Notes: a model not told the origin generated them from the letters alone. A DNA stretch of 64,000 nt from Haloferax sp. Q22 (GCF_001482285.1 NZ_LOEP01000031.1:1-64000), one strand, 5' to 3'. Positions 17,372-26,463 are shown, counted from the first letter of the stretch. Translations and numbers: made by a program.

Positions 17372-17394
17372 ATCCTACACTACATTCGTAGGAT
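17372..17394. repeat. 7-bp inverted repeat between glnK1 and amt2
   Basis: ATCCTAC (17372-17378) and GTAGGAT (17388-17394) are perfect inverted arms separated by 9 nt. It may be a terminator stem for amt1-glnK1 or a binding site; no long T tract follows. The intergenic region 17256-17634 otherwise contains the amt2 control elements. Confidence 0.4.
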
Positions 17395-17399
17395 TTCGT

Positions 17400-17444
17400 G
17401 GCAACATTTGTTTACTGAGTGCTAGCCTTACGTCCTTATACAAC
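17400..17444 (+). promoter_or_regulatory. candidate nitrogen-control elements upstream of amt2
   Basis: GGCAACATTT at 17400-17409 and TATACAAC at 17437-17444, the same two words in the same order as upstream of amt1. They lie about 190-235 nt before the amt2 start. Confidence 0.4.
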
Positions 17445-17493
17445 ACATACATCATCCTATATCGGACATACGTCTCTCAGAACGCCCTTTTGT

Positions 17494-17529
17494 AGACGTT
17501 TGTCAACGCGAACCGTTATATGAACGTCT
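17494..17529 (+). promoter_or_regulatory. inverted repeat flanking the amt2 TATA box
   Basis: AGACGTT (17494-17500) and AACGTCT (17523-17529) are perfect inverted arms around TTATAT (17516-17521). The TATA word lies about 27 nt before the short ORF ATG at 17546. An operator whose arms bracket the TATA box would suit a repressor competing with TBP; this is inference. Confidence 0.45.
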
Positions 17530-17545
17530 GTAGATAGCATCTCTC

Positions 17546-17641
17546 ATGGTTCGCGAGACATTCGGTCGCGAATCGAGCACCAATATGAACGACTGTCCAA
17601 CTTCAGAACTCGAGTCGCTCGCCGGAGGCATCGTATGTTGA
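17546..17641 (+). CDS. 31-codon upstream ORF overlapping the amt2 start
   Basis: Encodes 31 residues (MVRETFGRES... ending GGIVC). Its TGA lies 2 nt past the amt2 ATG, so the two frames overlap by 7 nt. The TATA box at 17516 places its ATG at the leaderless distance, making it the first ORF of the amt2 mRNA. The peptide shows no motif; the role is likely translational coupling. Confidence 0.4.
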   Translation: MVRETFGRESSTNMNDCPTSELESLAGGIVC

Positions 17642-19005
17642 CACCCTTGCAAGCCGACCTCGCTTCGGTGGTCGAGGCCGTGAACCTCGTGTGGGTCCTC
17701 ACGGTCACGTTCCTCATCTTCTTCATGCACGCCGGCTTCGCCATGCTCGAAGCCGGGCAGGTCCGCGCGAAGAACGTCGCCAACCAACTGACCAAGAACC
17801 TGCTGACGTGGAGTATCGGCGTCATCGTGTTCTTCCTGCTCGGCGCGGCGGTGTCGTCCATCGTCGCCGCCTTCACCAGCGGCTCCGCGCTGGACATCAC
17901 CGGGGCGTTCATGAGCCTCTACGCGCCCGACGCCTCGGCGACGACGGCGTGGGTCGACTGGCTGTTCGGCGCCGTTTTCGCCATGACCGCCGCCACCATC
18001 GTCTCCGGTGCCGTGGCGGGCCGCGCCCGACTCCGCGCGTACCTCACGTACACCATCCTCATCGCGGGCGTCATCTACCCCGTCGTCGTCGGCTTCACCT
18101 GGGGCGGCGGCTTCCTCGACGCCCTCGGCTTCCACGACTTCGCCGGCGGCATGATCGTCCACGGCATGGGCGGCATCGCCGGCCTCACCGCGGCGTGGAT
18201 TATCGGCCCGCGCATGAACCGCTTCAAGCCCGACGGCACGGCGAACGTCATCCCCGGTCACTCCATCACGTTCGCCGTCCTCGGCACGCTCATCCTCGCG
18301 TTCGGCTGGTACGGCTTCAACGTCGGCACCGCCGCCGCACCCCTCGCGTACGCCGACGGCGCGGTCACGCTCGGCTCGTTCGCCTTCGTGGGGCGCGTCG
18401 CCCTCGTGACGACCCTCGGCATGGCCGCCGGCGCAATCGGCGCTGGCGGGGTCGCCATGTACAAGACCGGTAAGGTCGACACGCTCTACGTCGCAAACGG
18501 CCTCCTCGCCGGCCTCGTCGGCGTCACCGCCATCGCGGACGACATCGTCTGGCCGGGCGCGCTTGTCGTCGGCCTCCTCGCCGGCGCGCAGCTCCCGGTC
18601 GTCTTCGAGTTCGTCGAAAAGCGCCTCCACATCGACGACGTGTGCGCGGTCTTCCCCGTTCACGGTTCCGCGGGCATCCTCGGCGCGCTCCTCTACCCGG
18701 TGTTCGCCGTCCCGCTGTGGCACGACGGCGCGTCCTTCGTCTCGCTCGCCGTCCCGCAGGTCATCGGCGTCGGCGTCATCGCCATCTGGACGTTCGCCGC
18801 GACCGCGGTCGTCTTCGGCGGCTTCCGGGCCATCGGTCAGGTCCGCGTCTCCTCGGACCACGAGCGCGAGGGCCTCGACACCGCCGAACACGGCGTCGAC
18901 ACCTACCCCGAGTTCGGGTCGCCCGACGCCGACACCGGCATCCGCACGGACGGCTCCGGCGTCCCGAGCGGGGATGGATTCATGACGACGGGCCGGGAGG
19001 ACTAA
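17635..19005 (+). CDS. amt2: Ammonium transporter Amt (second copy)
   Basis: A 456-residue Amt channel with the signature [22 protein letters not shown] and pore histidines in MIVHGMGGIAG and FPVHGSAGILG, and about 11 membrane helices. It is clearly paralogous to amt1 (same order of motifs, same glnK partner) but diverged in the periplasmic loops and with a shorter acidic tail. Nearly the same regulatory words occur upstream of both. The two channels may serve different ammonium ranges. Confidence 0.95.
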   Translation: MLTPLQADLASVVEAVNLVWVLTVTFLIFFMHAGFAMLEAGQVRAKNVANQLTKNLLTWSIGVIVFFLLGAAVSSIVAAFTSGSALDITGAFMSLYAPDASATTAWVDWLFGAVFAMTAATIVSGAVAGRARLRAYLTYTILIAGVIYPVVVGFTWGGGFLDALGFHDFAGGMIVHGMGGIAGLTAAWIIGPRMNRFKPDGTANVIPGHSITFAVLGTLILAFGWYGFNVGTAAAPLAYADGAVTLGSFAFVGRVALVTTLGMAAGAIGAGGVAMYKTGKVDTLYVANGLLAGLVGVTAIADDIVWPGALVVGLLAGAQLPVVFEFVEKRLHIDDVCAVFPVHGSAGILGALLYPVFAVPLWHDGASFVSLAVPQVIGVGVIAIWTFAATAVVFGGFRAIGQVRVSSDHEREGLDTAEHGVDTYPEFGSPDADTGIRTDGSGVPSGDGFMTTGRED

Positions 19006-19008
19006 CTC

Positions 19009-19380
19009 ATGAGTGATTCCGACCTTCCGAACGACGGCGAAATCAAGCTTGTGATGGCCGTCATCCGCCCCGACAAGCTCTCCGATGTGAAGACCGCGCT
19101 CGCCGAAATCGGCGCGCCGTCGCTCACCGTCACCAACGTCTCCGGCCGCGGCTCTCAGCCCGCGAAGAAGAGCCAGTGGCGCGGCGAGGAGTACACCGTC
19201 GACCTCCACCAGAAGGTCAAAGTCGAGTGCGTCGTCGCCGACATCCCGGCCGGCGACGTGGTCGACGCCATCGTCGACGCCGCCCACACGGGCGAGAAAG
19301 GCGACGGAAAGGTGTTCACGTTCCCCGTCGAGAGCGCCGTCCAAGTCCGCACCGGCAAGAACGGACGCGACGCGGTCTGA
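19009..19380 (+). CDS. glnK2: Nitrogen regulatory protein P-II (GlnK)
   Basis: A 123-residue PII protein, 3 nt after amt2. T-loop [17 protein letters not shown]-loop [16 protein letters not shown] and C-loop VRTGKNG match glnK1. Differences are concentrated at the N-terminus ([11 protein letters not shown]), around residues 80-88, and at the last residues. It is expected to plug Amt2, and mixed trimers with GlnK1 are conceivable given the near-identical core. Confidence 0.97.
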   Translation: MSDSDLPNDGEIKLVMAVIRPDKLSDVKTALAEIGAPSLTVTNVSGRGSQPAKKSQWRGEEYTVDLHQKVKVECVVADIPAGDVVDAIVDAAHTGEKGDGKVFTFPVESAVQVRTGKNGRDAV

Positions 19381-19560
19381 GCCGCTCATTCTCTGTCGGC
19401 GGTTTTCGTACCGTCTCCGCGTCCGTCGCTCTGGCCGGCGACGAGGTTATATCGGTTCGGTCGAACGTACCGGTGGCCCCTCGCGGGGCGAGAACCGAAC
19501 CCACGCGAAACCGTTTTTCCGCTCCGCACCGAGCGTCGTGACGATGAGCGGTGGCTCCAC

Positions 19561-20268
19561 GTGGTGACTGTCGCGGTCCTCGGCGGACTCGCCGTCGCGC
19601 TGTTCGGAATGGCAGTCGCCGGACTCCTCGCTGACCGGTACCTCTCCGAACCCGACGACCTCCGCGCCGACCTCCTCGTCAGCGACGCGAACAAGTGGGC
19701 CGTCTTCGCCCTGCTGTGTGGCTACGTCCTCGTCGTCGAGGGGCGACCGCTGTCTTCGATGACCGGTCGCTCGCTGGACCCCCTCGCGTTCGTCGCGGTG
19801 GTCGGCGGCGGCGTCTTCGTCCTGTTCGCCGCGAACGCGGTGACGACCCCTGTCTTCGACCGACTCGGCGTGGGGGGCCTCGACGAGGGGATGACCGGAC
19901 TGGCCTCGCTGTCGGTCAGACACCGGCTCTTCGTGGCCGGGACCGCCGGCGTCACTGAGCAGGTGCTGTTCCACGGCTACGCCGTCGAGCGACTCCTCGA
20001 ACTCACCGGCAGTCCGCTTCTCGCGGGCGGCGTCTCGTTCGCCGCGTTCACCGCGAGCCACGCCGTCGGCTGGGAGCGCGGCGCGGTCGCCAGAATCGCC
20101 GTCCCCGCGCTCCTGACGACGGTCATGTACCTTCTCGTGCGCGACGTGGTCGCGCTCGCCTGCATCCACGCGCTCAACGACGCGGTCGGGCTGCTCGTGG
20201 CCGGGTCGGTCGAGGAGGCTGGCGATGCCGACGGCGCTGACGCCGCCGCGGACGGGACGGCGCGGTAG
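19561..20268 (+). CDS. CPBP/Abi-family intramembrane protease-like protein
   Basis: A 235-residue protein with about seven membrane spans. The three CPBP motifs are recognisable: GVTEQVLFHGYAVERL (about residues 130-145), FAAFTASHAVG (about 163-173) and ACIHALNDAVG (about 201-211). The first motif has TEQ where the family usually has EE, leaving one Glu, so proteolytic activity is uncertain. It starts at GTG; the nearby ATG at 19544 is out of frame. Transcribed alone downstream of glnK2. Confidence 0.7.
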   Translation: MVTVAVLGGLAVALFGMAVAGLLADRYLSEPDDLRADLLVSDANKWAVFALLCGYVLVVEGRPLSSMTGRSLDPLAFVAVVGGGVFVLFAANAVTTPVFDRLGVGGLDEGMTGLASLSVRHRLFVAGTAGVTEQVLFHGYAVERLLELTGSPLLAGGVSFAAFTASHAVGWERGAVARIAVPALLTTVMYLLVRDVVALACIHALNDAVGLLVAGSVEEAGDADGADAAADGTAR

Positions 20269-20385
20269 GTCCGCCGCAGCCCCGACGCCCGACAGTTCAT
20301 GCCGACCGTGTCGTCTACTGGTTCGCTGGTGGCAGGTGCGGCCGACCCAGTAAGGTCTTTCCCGCGAGCGGTCGAACCGGCGCGC

Positions 20386-21723
20386 ATGAACCACGACGAG
20401 TCAAGGGCGCTGTACGACCGCGCGCTGTCCGTGCTCGCGGGCGGCGTGAACTCCTCGGTCCGGGCGACGCAACCGTACCCGTTCTTCGTCGAGCGCGGCG
20501 ACGGCGCGCACGTCATCGACGCCGACGGGAACCGCTACGTCGACTACGTGCTGGGCTACGGGCCGCTGCTCTACGGCCACGACGCCCCCGAACCCGTCCA
20601 GTCGGCGGTCCAGAAGCACGCCGCGGCCGGGCCGATGTACGGCGCGCCGACCGAAATCGAGGTCGAACACGCCGAGTTCGTCGCGCGACACGTTCCCTCC
20701 GTCGAGATGCTTCGGTTCGTCAACTCCGGCACGGAGGCGACCGTCTCGGCGGTCCGCCTCGCCCGCGGCGTCACTGGCCGCGACAAAATCGTCGTCATGC
20801 AGGGCGGCTACCACGGCGCACAGGAGTCCACGCTCGTCGAAGGCGGTCCCGGCGGCGCAAAGCCCTCGACGCCCGGCATCCCCTCGTCGTTCGCCGACCA
20901 CACTATTCCCGTCCCGTTCAACGACGAGGAGACCGTCCGCGAGGTGTTCGAGGAACACGGCGAGGACATCGCGGCGGTGCTGACCGAGCCGATTCTGGCG
21001 AACACGGGCATCGTCCACCCGGTCGACGGCTATCTCGAAGCCCTCCGCGACGTGACCGAGGAACACGGCGCGCTCCTCATCTTCGACGAGGTCATCACCG
21101 GCTTCCGCGTCGGCGGCCTCCAGTGCGCCCAGGGCAAGTTCGGCGTCACGCCCGACCTCACGACGTTCGGGAAGATTATCGGCGGCGGCTTCCCCGTCGG
21201 CGCGGTCGGCGGCAAGGCCGAACTCGTCGAGCAGTTCACTCCCGGCGGCGACGTGTTCCAGTCGGGGACCTTCTCGGGCCACCCGGTCACGATGGCCGCG
21301 GGCCACGAGTACCTGAAGTACGCCGCCGAAAACGACGTGTACGGACACGTCGACCGCCTCGGCGAAAAGCTTCGGTCGGGCATCACGGACATCCTCGAAG
21401 ACCAGGCACCCGAGTACACCGTCGTCGGCACGGACTCGATGTTCAAGACGGTGTTCACGCGCCACGGGACGGCCGAGCGCGCCGACGCCTGCGCCGACGG
21501 CTGCGCGCAGGTTGAGTCGTGTCCCAACTACGACGCCTGCCCGAAGACCGGCGCGGACGTATCGAAGGCGGAGACTGACCGCTGGGAGCGCGTCTTCTGG
21601 CAGGAGATGAAAGACCAGGGCGTGTTCCTCACGGCGAACCAGTTCGAATCGCAGTTCGTCTCCTACGCCCACACCGACGAGGACATCGAGGAGACGCTGG
21701 AAGCGTACAAGCAAGCGCTGTAG
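20386..21723 (+). CDS. hemL: Glutamate-1-semialdehyde 2,1-aminomutase
   Basis: A 445-residue PLP enzyme making 5-aminolevulinate from glutamate-1-semialdehyde, the first committed tetrapyrrole intermediate. The PLP lysine lies in [17 protein letters not shown] (about residue 265) and [16 protein letters not shown] is the diagnostic N-terminus. A cysteine-rich insertion ([21 protein letters not shown], about residues 369-389) precedes the last helices. The ATG at 20386 is chosen over 20299 because family proteins begin just before [10 protein letters not shown]-rich run (21753-21757) after the stop may terminate transcription. Confidence 0.96.
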   Translation: MNHDESRALYDRALSVLAGGVNSSVRATQPYPFFVERGDGAHVIDADGNRYVDYVLGYGPLLYGHDAPEPVQSAVQKHAAAGPMYGAPTEIEVEHAEFVARHVPSVEMLRFVNSGTEATVSAVRLARGVTGRDKIVVMQGGYHGAQESTLVEGGPGGAKPSTPGIPSSFADHTIPVPFNDEETVREVFEEHGEDIAAVLTEPILANTGIVHPVDGYLEALRDVTEEHGALLIFDEVITGFRVGGLQCAQGKFGVTPDLTTFGKIIGGGFPVGAVGGKAELVEQFTPGGDVFQSGTFSGHPVTMAAGHEYLKYAAENDVYGHVDRLGEKLRSGITDILEDQAPEYTVVGTDSMFKTVFTRHGTAERADACADGCAQVESCPNYDACPKTGADVSKAETDRWERVFWQEMKDQGVFLTANQFESQFVSYAHTDEDIEETLEAYKQAL

Positions 21724-21757
21724 GCGCGTCCCGGCCTGCGACCCGTGAAGAAGCTTT

Positions 21758-21937
21758 TTACGACGCTATCGCCCGGGAGAGCCCAAGGTACGCCGGGAGT
21801 CCGAGAACGGCGGCCAGTCCGACGGTGAGGAAAAGCGGGACGGCCCCCGTCGGGTCCGGCGCGAAGATGAATCCGAGCGGGAGCGCGACGACGAACGCGA
21901 CGCCGAAGGTGAGCGCGAGACGGAGGGACCTGTTCAC
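21758..21937 (-). CDS. small two-span membrane protein
   Basis: About 59 residues from GTG at 21937 (VNRSLRLALTFGV) with two hydrophobic helices separated by FAPDPTGAV. The frame is open to a GTG at 21985, but minus-strand TTATCC at 21962-21967 sits about 28 nt before the 21937 GTG, favouring the short form. It is convergent with hemL, with only 34 nt between stops. No family recognised. Confidence 0.55.
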   Translation of the reverse strand: MNRSLRLALTFGVAFVVALPLGFIFAPDPTGAVPLFLTVGLAAVLGLPAYLGLSRAIAS

Positions 21938-22048
21938 GTCGGAGGCGTCGCCGCGAAGGCGGATAACTGTTCGGCACTTCGACACGAACGCGGTTCGGCC
22001 GTGCGAGCGACGGTCGCTCGCGCGACTGCGACCCGGCGCGAACGCGAC

Positions 22049-22438
22049 TCACTCGGCCCGCAGTCGCGCTTCGGCCGCCCGCCACAGCGGCGGGTAGGTC
22101 AGGGCGACGCCGGCACCGAGACAGACCGCCCACGAGACGAGGATACCGACTGGATTTCCTTGGAGTTCGAGGAGGACTAACAGCGGAATCCAGACGGCGG
22201 TCACGACGAGGCCGATACCCCAGACGCGGGCGACGAGACGGAGGCGAAGGGGGCGCGCGAGGAGGAGCGCGAGCGCGATGAACGCGGCCGCGACGAGGCC
22301 GGCGAACCACGGCGGTTCGACGCCGACCGAGGAGAGAAACAGGTCGAGAGGCGCGACGACCGAGGTCAGGCCGAACAGGAGGAGCGCGACGACGACGAAG
22401 TCGCCGACCTGCCGGACGGCCGAATCGAGGGCGGGCAT
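22049..22438 (-). CDS. hypothetical multi-pass membrane protein
   Basis: About 129 residues starting MPALDSAVRQVGDF, with four hydrophobic segments (roughly 10-32, 45-65, 68-90, 97-115) and a basic tail (WRAAEARLRAE). The ATG at 22438 is used because upstream codons in this frame are Ser/Arg-rich shadow of hemC. It is divergent from hemC with about 106 nt between starts. Function unknown. Confidence 0.65.
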   Translation of the reverse strand: MPALDSAVRQVGDFVVVALLLFGLTSVVAPLDLFLSSVGVEPPWFAGLVAAAFIALALLLARPLRLRLVARVWGIGLVVTAVWIPLLVLLELQGNPVGILVSWAVCLGAGVALTYPPLWRAAEARLRAE

Positions 22439-22544
22439 CGTCCGGGTCGTCGCGCGGGGACTGTATCGGTCTTCCGTTCGGGTTCGACCCGACGCGCGGG
22501 AGCGAACTGGAGGGCTTTTCAACGCGGGGACCGGACTGACGCGT

Positions 22545-23636
22545 ATGACTACAACACTTCGCTTGGCGACGCGAGGGTCGGCGCTCGCTCGCGCACAGGC
22601 CGCGAGCGTGCAGGGGGCGCTCGCGGGCCGCCGACTCGACGTCGAACTCGTCGAAGTCGAGACCACGGGCGACCGGATTCAGGACGAACTCATCCACCGA
22701 CTGGGCAAGACCGGCGCGTTCGTCCGCGCGCTCGACGAGCGCGTCCTCGACGGCGACGTCGACGCCGCGGTCCACTCGATGAAGGACATGCCGACCGAGA
22801 AGCCCGCCGACCTCGTCGTCGCAGGCGTTCCCGAGCGCGCGCCCGCCGGCGACGTGCTCGTGACGGCCGAGGGCCACGACATCGACGACCTCCCGGAGGG
22901 AGCCGTCGTCGGCACGTCGTCGCTCCGCCGGCAGGCCCAACTGCTGAACTACCGCGAGGACCTCGAAGTCGAGCCCCTCCGGGGCAACGTCGACACCCGC
23001 ATCGAGAAACTGCTGGCGACGCACCTCCAGCGCGAACACGAGGCCCGCGTCGAAAACGACAAAGAGCGGCAAGAAAAGAAGGGCAAGACCGACCACGAAG
23101 AGGCGTTCGACGAGACCGCAGACGAGTGGTTCGAAGGCCTCACGGAACTCGAACGGCAGGCGCTCGGCCGGAAGGTCGAAACCGAGTACGACGCCATCGT
23201 CCTCGCCGAGGCTGGACTCAAGCGCAGCGGGCTCTCGGAGAAGGTGAACTACGAGCGCCTGCCGCGGACGACGTTCGTCCCCGCACCCGGACAGGGAGCC
23301 ATCGCCGTGACCGCCGCGGACTCGGAGGTCATCGACCTCATCCACGACAAGCTCGACCACCCGCGGACCCGCGTCGAGACGACCGTCGAGCGGACCATCC
23401 TCGCCGAACTCGGCGGCGGCTGTATCGCCCCGGTCGGCGTCCACGCCCTCCTGCAGGGCGAACACGTCCACGTCGACGTGCAGGTGCTGGCGACCGACGG
23501 CTCGGAAGCCATCAAGACCTCTCGTGACCTCCCGGTCGGCAACCACGCCCACGCCGCCCGCGAGTTCGCGGCGGCCCTGCGCGACCGCGGTGCGGGTCAG
23601 TTAGTCGAGGCCGCCCGCGAGGAGGCCGAGGAGTGA
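22545..23636 (+). CDS. hemC: Hydroxymethylbilane synthase (porphobilinogen deaminase)
   Basis: A 363-residue enzyme polymerising four porphobilinogens. Substrate-binding segments are LATRGSALARAQ, AVHSMKDMPTE and GTSSLRRQAQL; the dipyrromethane cofactor cysteine is in LGGGCIAPVG (about residue 291). It is about 50 residues longer than the E. coli enzyme because of a highly charged insertion (EARVENDKERQEKKG to LERQALGRK, about 166-207). It starts the cluster hemC-cobA-hemD-MFS, with spacings of 1, -4 and 1 nt. Confidence 0.96.
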   Translation: MTTTLRLATRGSALARAQAASVQGALAGRRLDVELVEVETTGDRIQDELIHRLGKTGAFVRALDERVLDGDVDAAVHSMKDMPTEKPADLVVAGVPERAPAGDVLVTAEGHDIDDLPEGAVVGTSSLRRQAQLLNYREDLEVEPLRGNVDTRIEKLLATHLQREHEARVENDKERQEKKGKTDHEEAFDETADEWFEGLTELERQALGRKVETEYDAIVLAEAGLKRSGLSEKVNYERLPRTTFVPAPGQGAIAVTAADSEVIDLIHDKLDHPRTRVETTVERTILAELGGGCIAPVGVHALLQGEHVHVDVQVLATDGSEAIKTSRDLPVGNHAHAAREFAAALRDRGAGQLVEAAREEAEE

Positions 23637-23637
23637 G

Positions 23638-24528
23638 ATGACGGCCGACGACGCGGAATTCGGAACGGCGGACGAGCGGTCGACCGGCGCGCAGTCGACC
23701 GGCGACGCGACCGACGGTGACGGCGTCGGCACGGTCCACCTCGTCGGCAGCGGCCCGGGCGACCCGGAACTGCTGACGATGAAGGCCGCCCGCCTCATCG
23801 ACGAGTCCGACGTGGTGCTCCACGACAAGCTCCCCGGCCCGGAGATTCTCGGGATGATTCCGGCCGAGAAGCGCGAGGACGTGGGCAAGCGCGCCGGCGG
23901 CGAGTGGACGCCGCAGGAGTACACGAACAACCGACTCGTCGAACTCGCCCGCGAGGGCAACGACGTGGTTCGCCTGAAGGGCGGCGACCCGTTCGTCTTC
24001 GGCCGCGGCGGCGAGGAGATGGAGCATCTCGCCGACAACGGGATTCCCTTCGAGGTCGTGCCGGGCATCACCTCGGCGGTCGCCGGGGCCGGCGCGGCGG
24101 GCATCCCCGTCACCCACCGCGACCATGTCTCGTCGGTGTCGTTCGTCACCGGCCACGAGGACCCGACGAAAGACGAGTCCGCGGTCGACTGGGACGCGCT
24201 CGCCGCGACCGGCGGGACGCTCGTCGTCCTCATGGGCGTCGGCAAACTCCCGCTGTACACCGCCGAACTCCGCGAGGCGGGGATGGACGGCGAGACGCCC
24301 GTCGCCCTCATCGAGCGGGCGACGTGGCCCGACATGCGCGTCGCCACCGGTACCCTCGACACCATCGTCGACGTGCGCGACGAGGCCGACATCGAGCCGC
24401 CCGCAATCACCGTCATCGGCGAGGTCGCGGCGACCCGCGACCGCGTGAAGCAGTTCCTGCAGGGCGGCGGCGCGGACGCCATCGCTGAAGCCGACCCGAC
24501 CGCGGGAGATGCCGGAGGAGACGAATGA
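23638..24528 (+). CDS. cobA: Uroporphyrinogen-III C-methyltransferase (SUMT)
   Basis: A 296-residue SAM-dependent enzyme converting uroporphyrinogen III to precorrin-2, the branch to siroheme, cobalamin and archaeal heme. Motifs are VGSGPGDPELLTMKA (about residues 38-52), RLKGGDPFVFGRGGEE (about 101-116) and PVTHRDHVSS. The first 30 residues are a disordered acidic leader. It begins 1 nt after hemC and its stop overlaps hemD (ATGA), implying coupled translation. Confidence 0.95.
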   Translation: MTADDAEFGTADERSTGAQSTGDATDGDGVGTVHLVGSGPGDPELLTMKAARLIDESDVVLHDKLPGPEILGMIPAEKREDVGKRAGGEWTPQEYTNNRLVELAREGNDVVRLKGGDPFVFGRGGEEMEHLADNGIPFEVVPGITSAVAGAGAAGIPVTHRDHVSSVSFVTGHEDPTKDESAVDWDALAATGGTLVVLMGVGKLPLYTAELREAGMDGETPVALIERATWPDMRVATGTLDTIVDVRDEADIEPPAITVIGEVAATRDRVKQFLQGGGADAIAEADPTAGDAGGDE

Positions 24529-25268
24529 GCCAGCAGGTCCGCGCGGCCGTCTTCCGCCCCGACGACGACCGCATCGAGCGCGCCGTCGAACTCCTCGACT
24601 CGCTCGGCGCGACCCCGGTCCCCGACCCGATGCTCGAAATCGAACCGACCGGCGCGACGCCCGAACCCGGCGCGTTCGTCGTCCTGACGAGCAAGACCGG
24701 CGTCGAACTCCTCGACGAGGCCGGCTGGAACCCCGGCGACGCGGTGCTGTGCTGTATCGGCCCCGCGACCGCCGACGCCGCCCGCGAAGTGGGTTGGACA
24801 GTCGACCGCGTCCCCGACGAGTACACCTCGGCCGGACTGGCCGAACACCTCGCGCCCGACGTGGACGGCGCGACGGTCGAAGTCGCCCGGAGCGACCACG
24901 GCAGCCCAGTCCTCACGGATGGCCTGCGCGACGCGGGCGCGGACGTTCACGAGACGGTGCTCTACCGACTCGTCCGCCCCGAGGGAGCCGGGAAGTCGGC
25001 CGAGCTGGCCGCGGCCGGTGACCTCGAAGCCGCCCTGTTCACCTCGTCGCTCACGGTCGAACACTTCCTCGACGCCGCCGCGGAGCGCGGTGTCCGCGAG
25101 GAGGCAATCGCCGGCCTGAACGACGCCGTCGTCGGCGCAATCGGGCCGCCGACCCGCGACACCGCCGAGTCCCGCGGCATCGACGTGACGGTCGTCCCCG
25201 ACGAGGCGACGTTCGAAGCGCTCGCGGTCGCCGCGGTCGAGACCGCCGCACCGACGTATCACGAGTGA
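24525..25268 (+). CDS. hemD: Uroporphyrinogen-III synthase
   Basis: A 247-residue enzyme closing hydroxymethylbilane into uroporphyrinogen III with D-ring inversion. The family is poorly conserved; the visible supports are two Rossmann-like halves, VLTSKTGVELLDEAG (about 50-64), the hinge TVLYRLV (about 144-150), AALFTSSLTVEHFLD (about 170) and GAIGPPTRDTA (about 205). Its position between cobA and the operon end strengthens the call. Overlaps cobA by 4 nt. Confidence 0.92.
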   Translation: MSQQVRAAVFRPDDDRIERAVELLDSLGATPVPDPMLEIEPTGATPEPGAFVVLTSKTGVELLDEAGWNPGDAVLCCIGPATADAAREVGWTVDRVPDEYTSAGLAEHLAPDVDGATVEVARSDHGSPVLTDGLRDAGADVHETVLYRLVRPEGAGKSAELAAAGDLEAALFTSSLTVEHFLDAAAERGVREEAIAGLNDAVVGAIGPPTRDTAESRGIDVTVVPDEATFEALAVAAVETAAPTYHE

Positions 25269-25269
25269 C

Positions 25270-26463
25270 GTGACGGGAGCCGAGGCGGAAGCCGAGACGA
25301 GAGACGGCTCGTGGCGCGCCGTCGGCTCGGTCGCCGGCTGGCAGACCGCCGCGAGCCTCTGTTACTACGCCATCTTCGCGGCGACCGGCTTCGTCCGCGA
25401 CGCGTTTTCGGTCTCCGAGTCGTTGGTCGGACTGTTCCTGACCGCCGGACTGCTCGGCTACACGGTGTTTCTCTTTCCGAGCGGCGCGGCCGTCGACGGC
25501 TACGGCGAAAAGCCCGTCATGGTCGTCGGCCTGCTGGCGCTCTCGGTCGCGCTCGTCGGCGTCACGTTCGCACCGCCGTCGTACCTCCTGTTGTTGGTGA
25601 CGGTGGCGCTCCTCGGGGCGGCCTACTCGACCGCGATGCCGGCGTCGAACCGCGGCATCGTCGCGGCCGCGCCCGCCGGGAGCAAGAACCTCGCCATGGG
25701 GCTGAAGCAGGTCGGCGTCACCGTCGGCAGCGGGGCATCGTCGCTCGTCGTCACCGGCGTCGCCGTCGTCGCCGCGTGGCAGGTCGGCTTCTGGGTCATC
25801 GGCGTTTTCGCCGCCGGCTACGCGCTCGTCTTCGCGACGCGCTACCGCGGGAATCCGGGGACCGGCCAGCTCGAACGCCCCCGACTCGCCGGACTCGGCG
25901 ACAACCGCGCCTACGTCGCGCTCGTCGCCGCCGGGCTGTTCATCGGCGCGTCCATCTTCTCGATGCTCGGCTACACCGTCCTCTACGTACAGGACGTGGT
26001 CGGGACTGGCCCCGCCCTCGCTGGCGGCGTCCTCGCGGCGACGCAGGTGACAGGAAGCGTCGGCCGCATCGGCGCGGGGAGCCTCGCTGACCGACTCGGC
26101 GGGGCCCGCGGCGCGGCCACCGTCGCGCTGGTCCAACTGGCCGGGGCGGTCGCGCTCTTTTCGCTCCTCGTCGGGACCGGCGGCTCGTTCGCGCTCACCA
26201 TCGCCGTCTTCGTCGCGCTCGGCCTCACCATCCACGGCTCGACCGGCGTCTTCTACTCCTGTCTGAGCGGCGTCGTCGACGACGGCGACATCGGCGCGGC
26301 GACCGCCGGCGGCCAGACCGCGCTCAACGTCGGCGGCCTCGTCGCCCCGCCGCTTTTCGGCTTCGTCGTGGAGTCGACGGGCTACGGGGCCGGCTGGGCG
26401 CTCGTCGCCGGTTCGACGGTGCTCGCAACCGTCCTCCTGTTCGTCGTCAGACGGCGAATCTGA
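25270..26463 (+). CDS. Major facilitator superfamily transporter
   Basis: A 397-residue protein with 12 predicted helices. An MFS-type motif lies between helices 2 and 3 (GAAVDGYGEKPVMVVGL, where D-x-x-G-x-K/R is kept) and its repeat is SLADRLGGARGA in the second half. It starts at GTG 1 nt after hemD, so it is probably part of the tetrapyrrole operon; transport of a heme intermediate or related metabolite is possible but unproven. Substrate unknown. Confidence 0.85.
   Translation: MTGAEAEAETRDGSWRAVGSVAGWQTAASLCYYAIFAATGFVRDAFSVSESLVGLFLTAGLLGYTVFLFPSGAAVDGYGEKPVMVVGLLALSVALVGVTFAPPSYLLLLVTVALLGAAYSTAMPASNRGIVAAAPAGSKNLAMGLKQVGVTVGSGASSLVVTGVAVVAAWQVGFWVIGVFAAGYALVFATRYRGNPGTGQLERPRLAGLGDNRAYVALVAAGLFIGASIFSMLGYTVLYVQDVVGTGPALAGGVLAATQVTGSVGRIGAGSLADRLGGARGAATVALVQLAGAVALFSLLVGTGGSFALTIAVFVALGLTIHGSTGVFYSCLSGVVDDGDIGAATAGGQTALNVGGLVAPPLFGFVVESTGYGAGWALVAGSTVLATVLLFVVRRRI

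Noticed and set aside
17503..19389. 628-codon minus-strand ORF across amt2-glnK2
   Set aside because: Asp/Glu/Val/Arg-rich antisense shadow of Amt and GlnK coding sequence.
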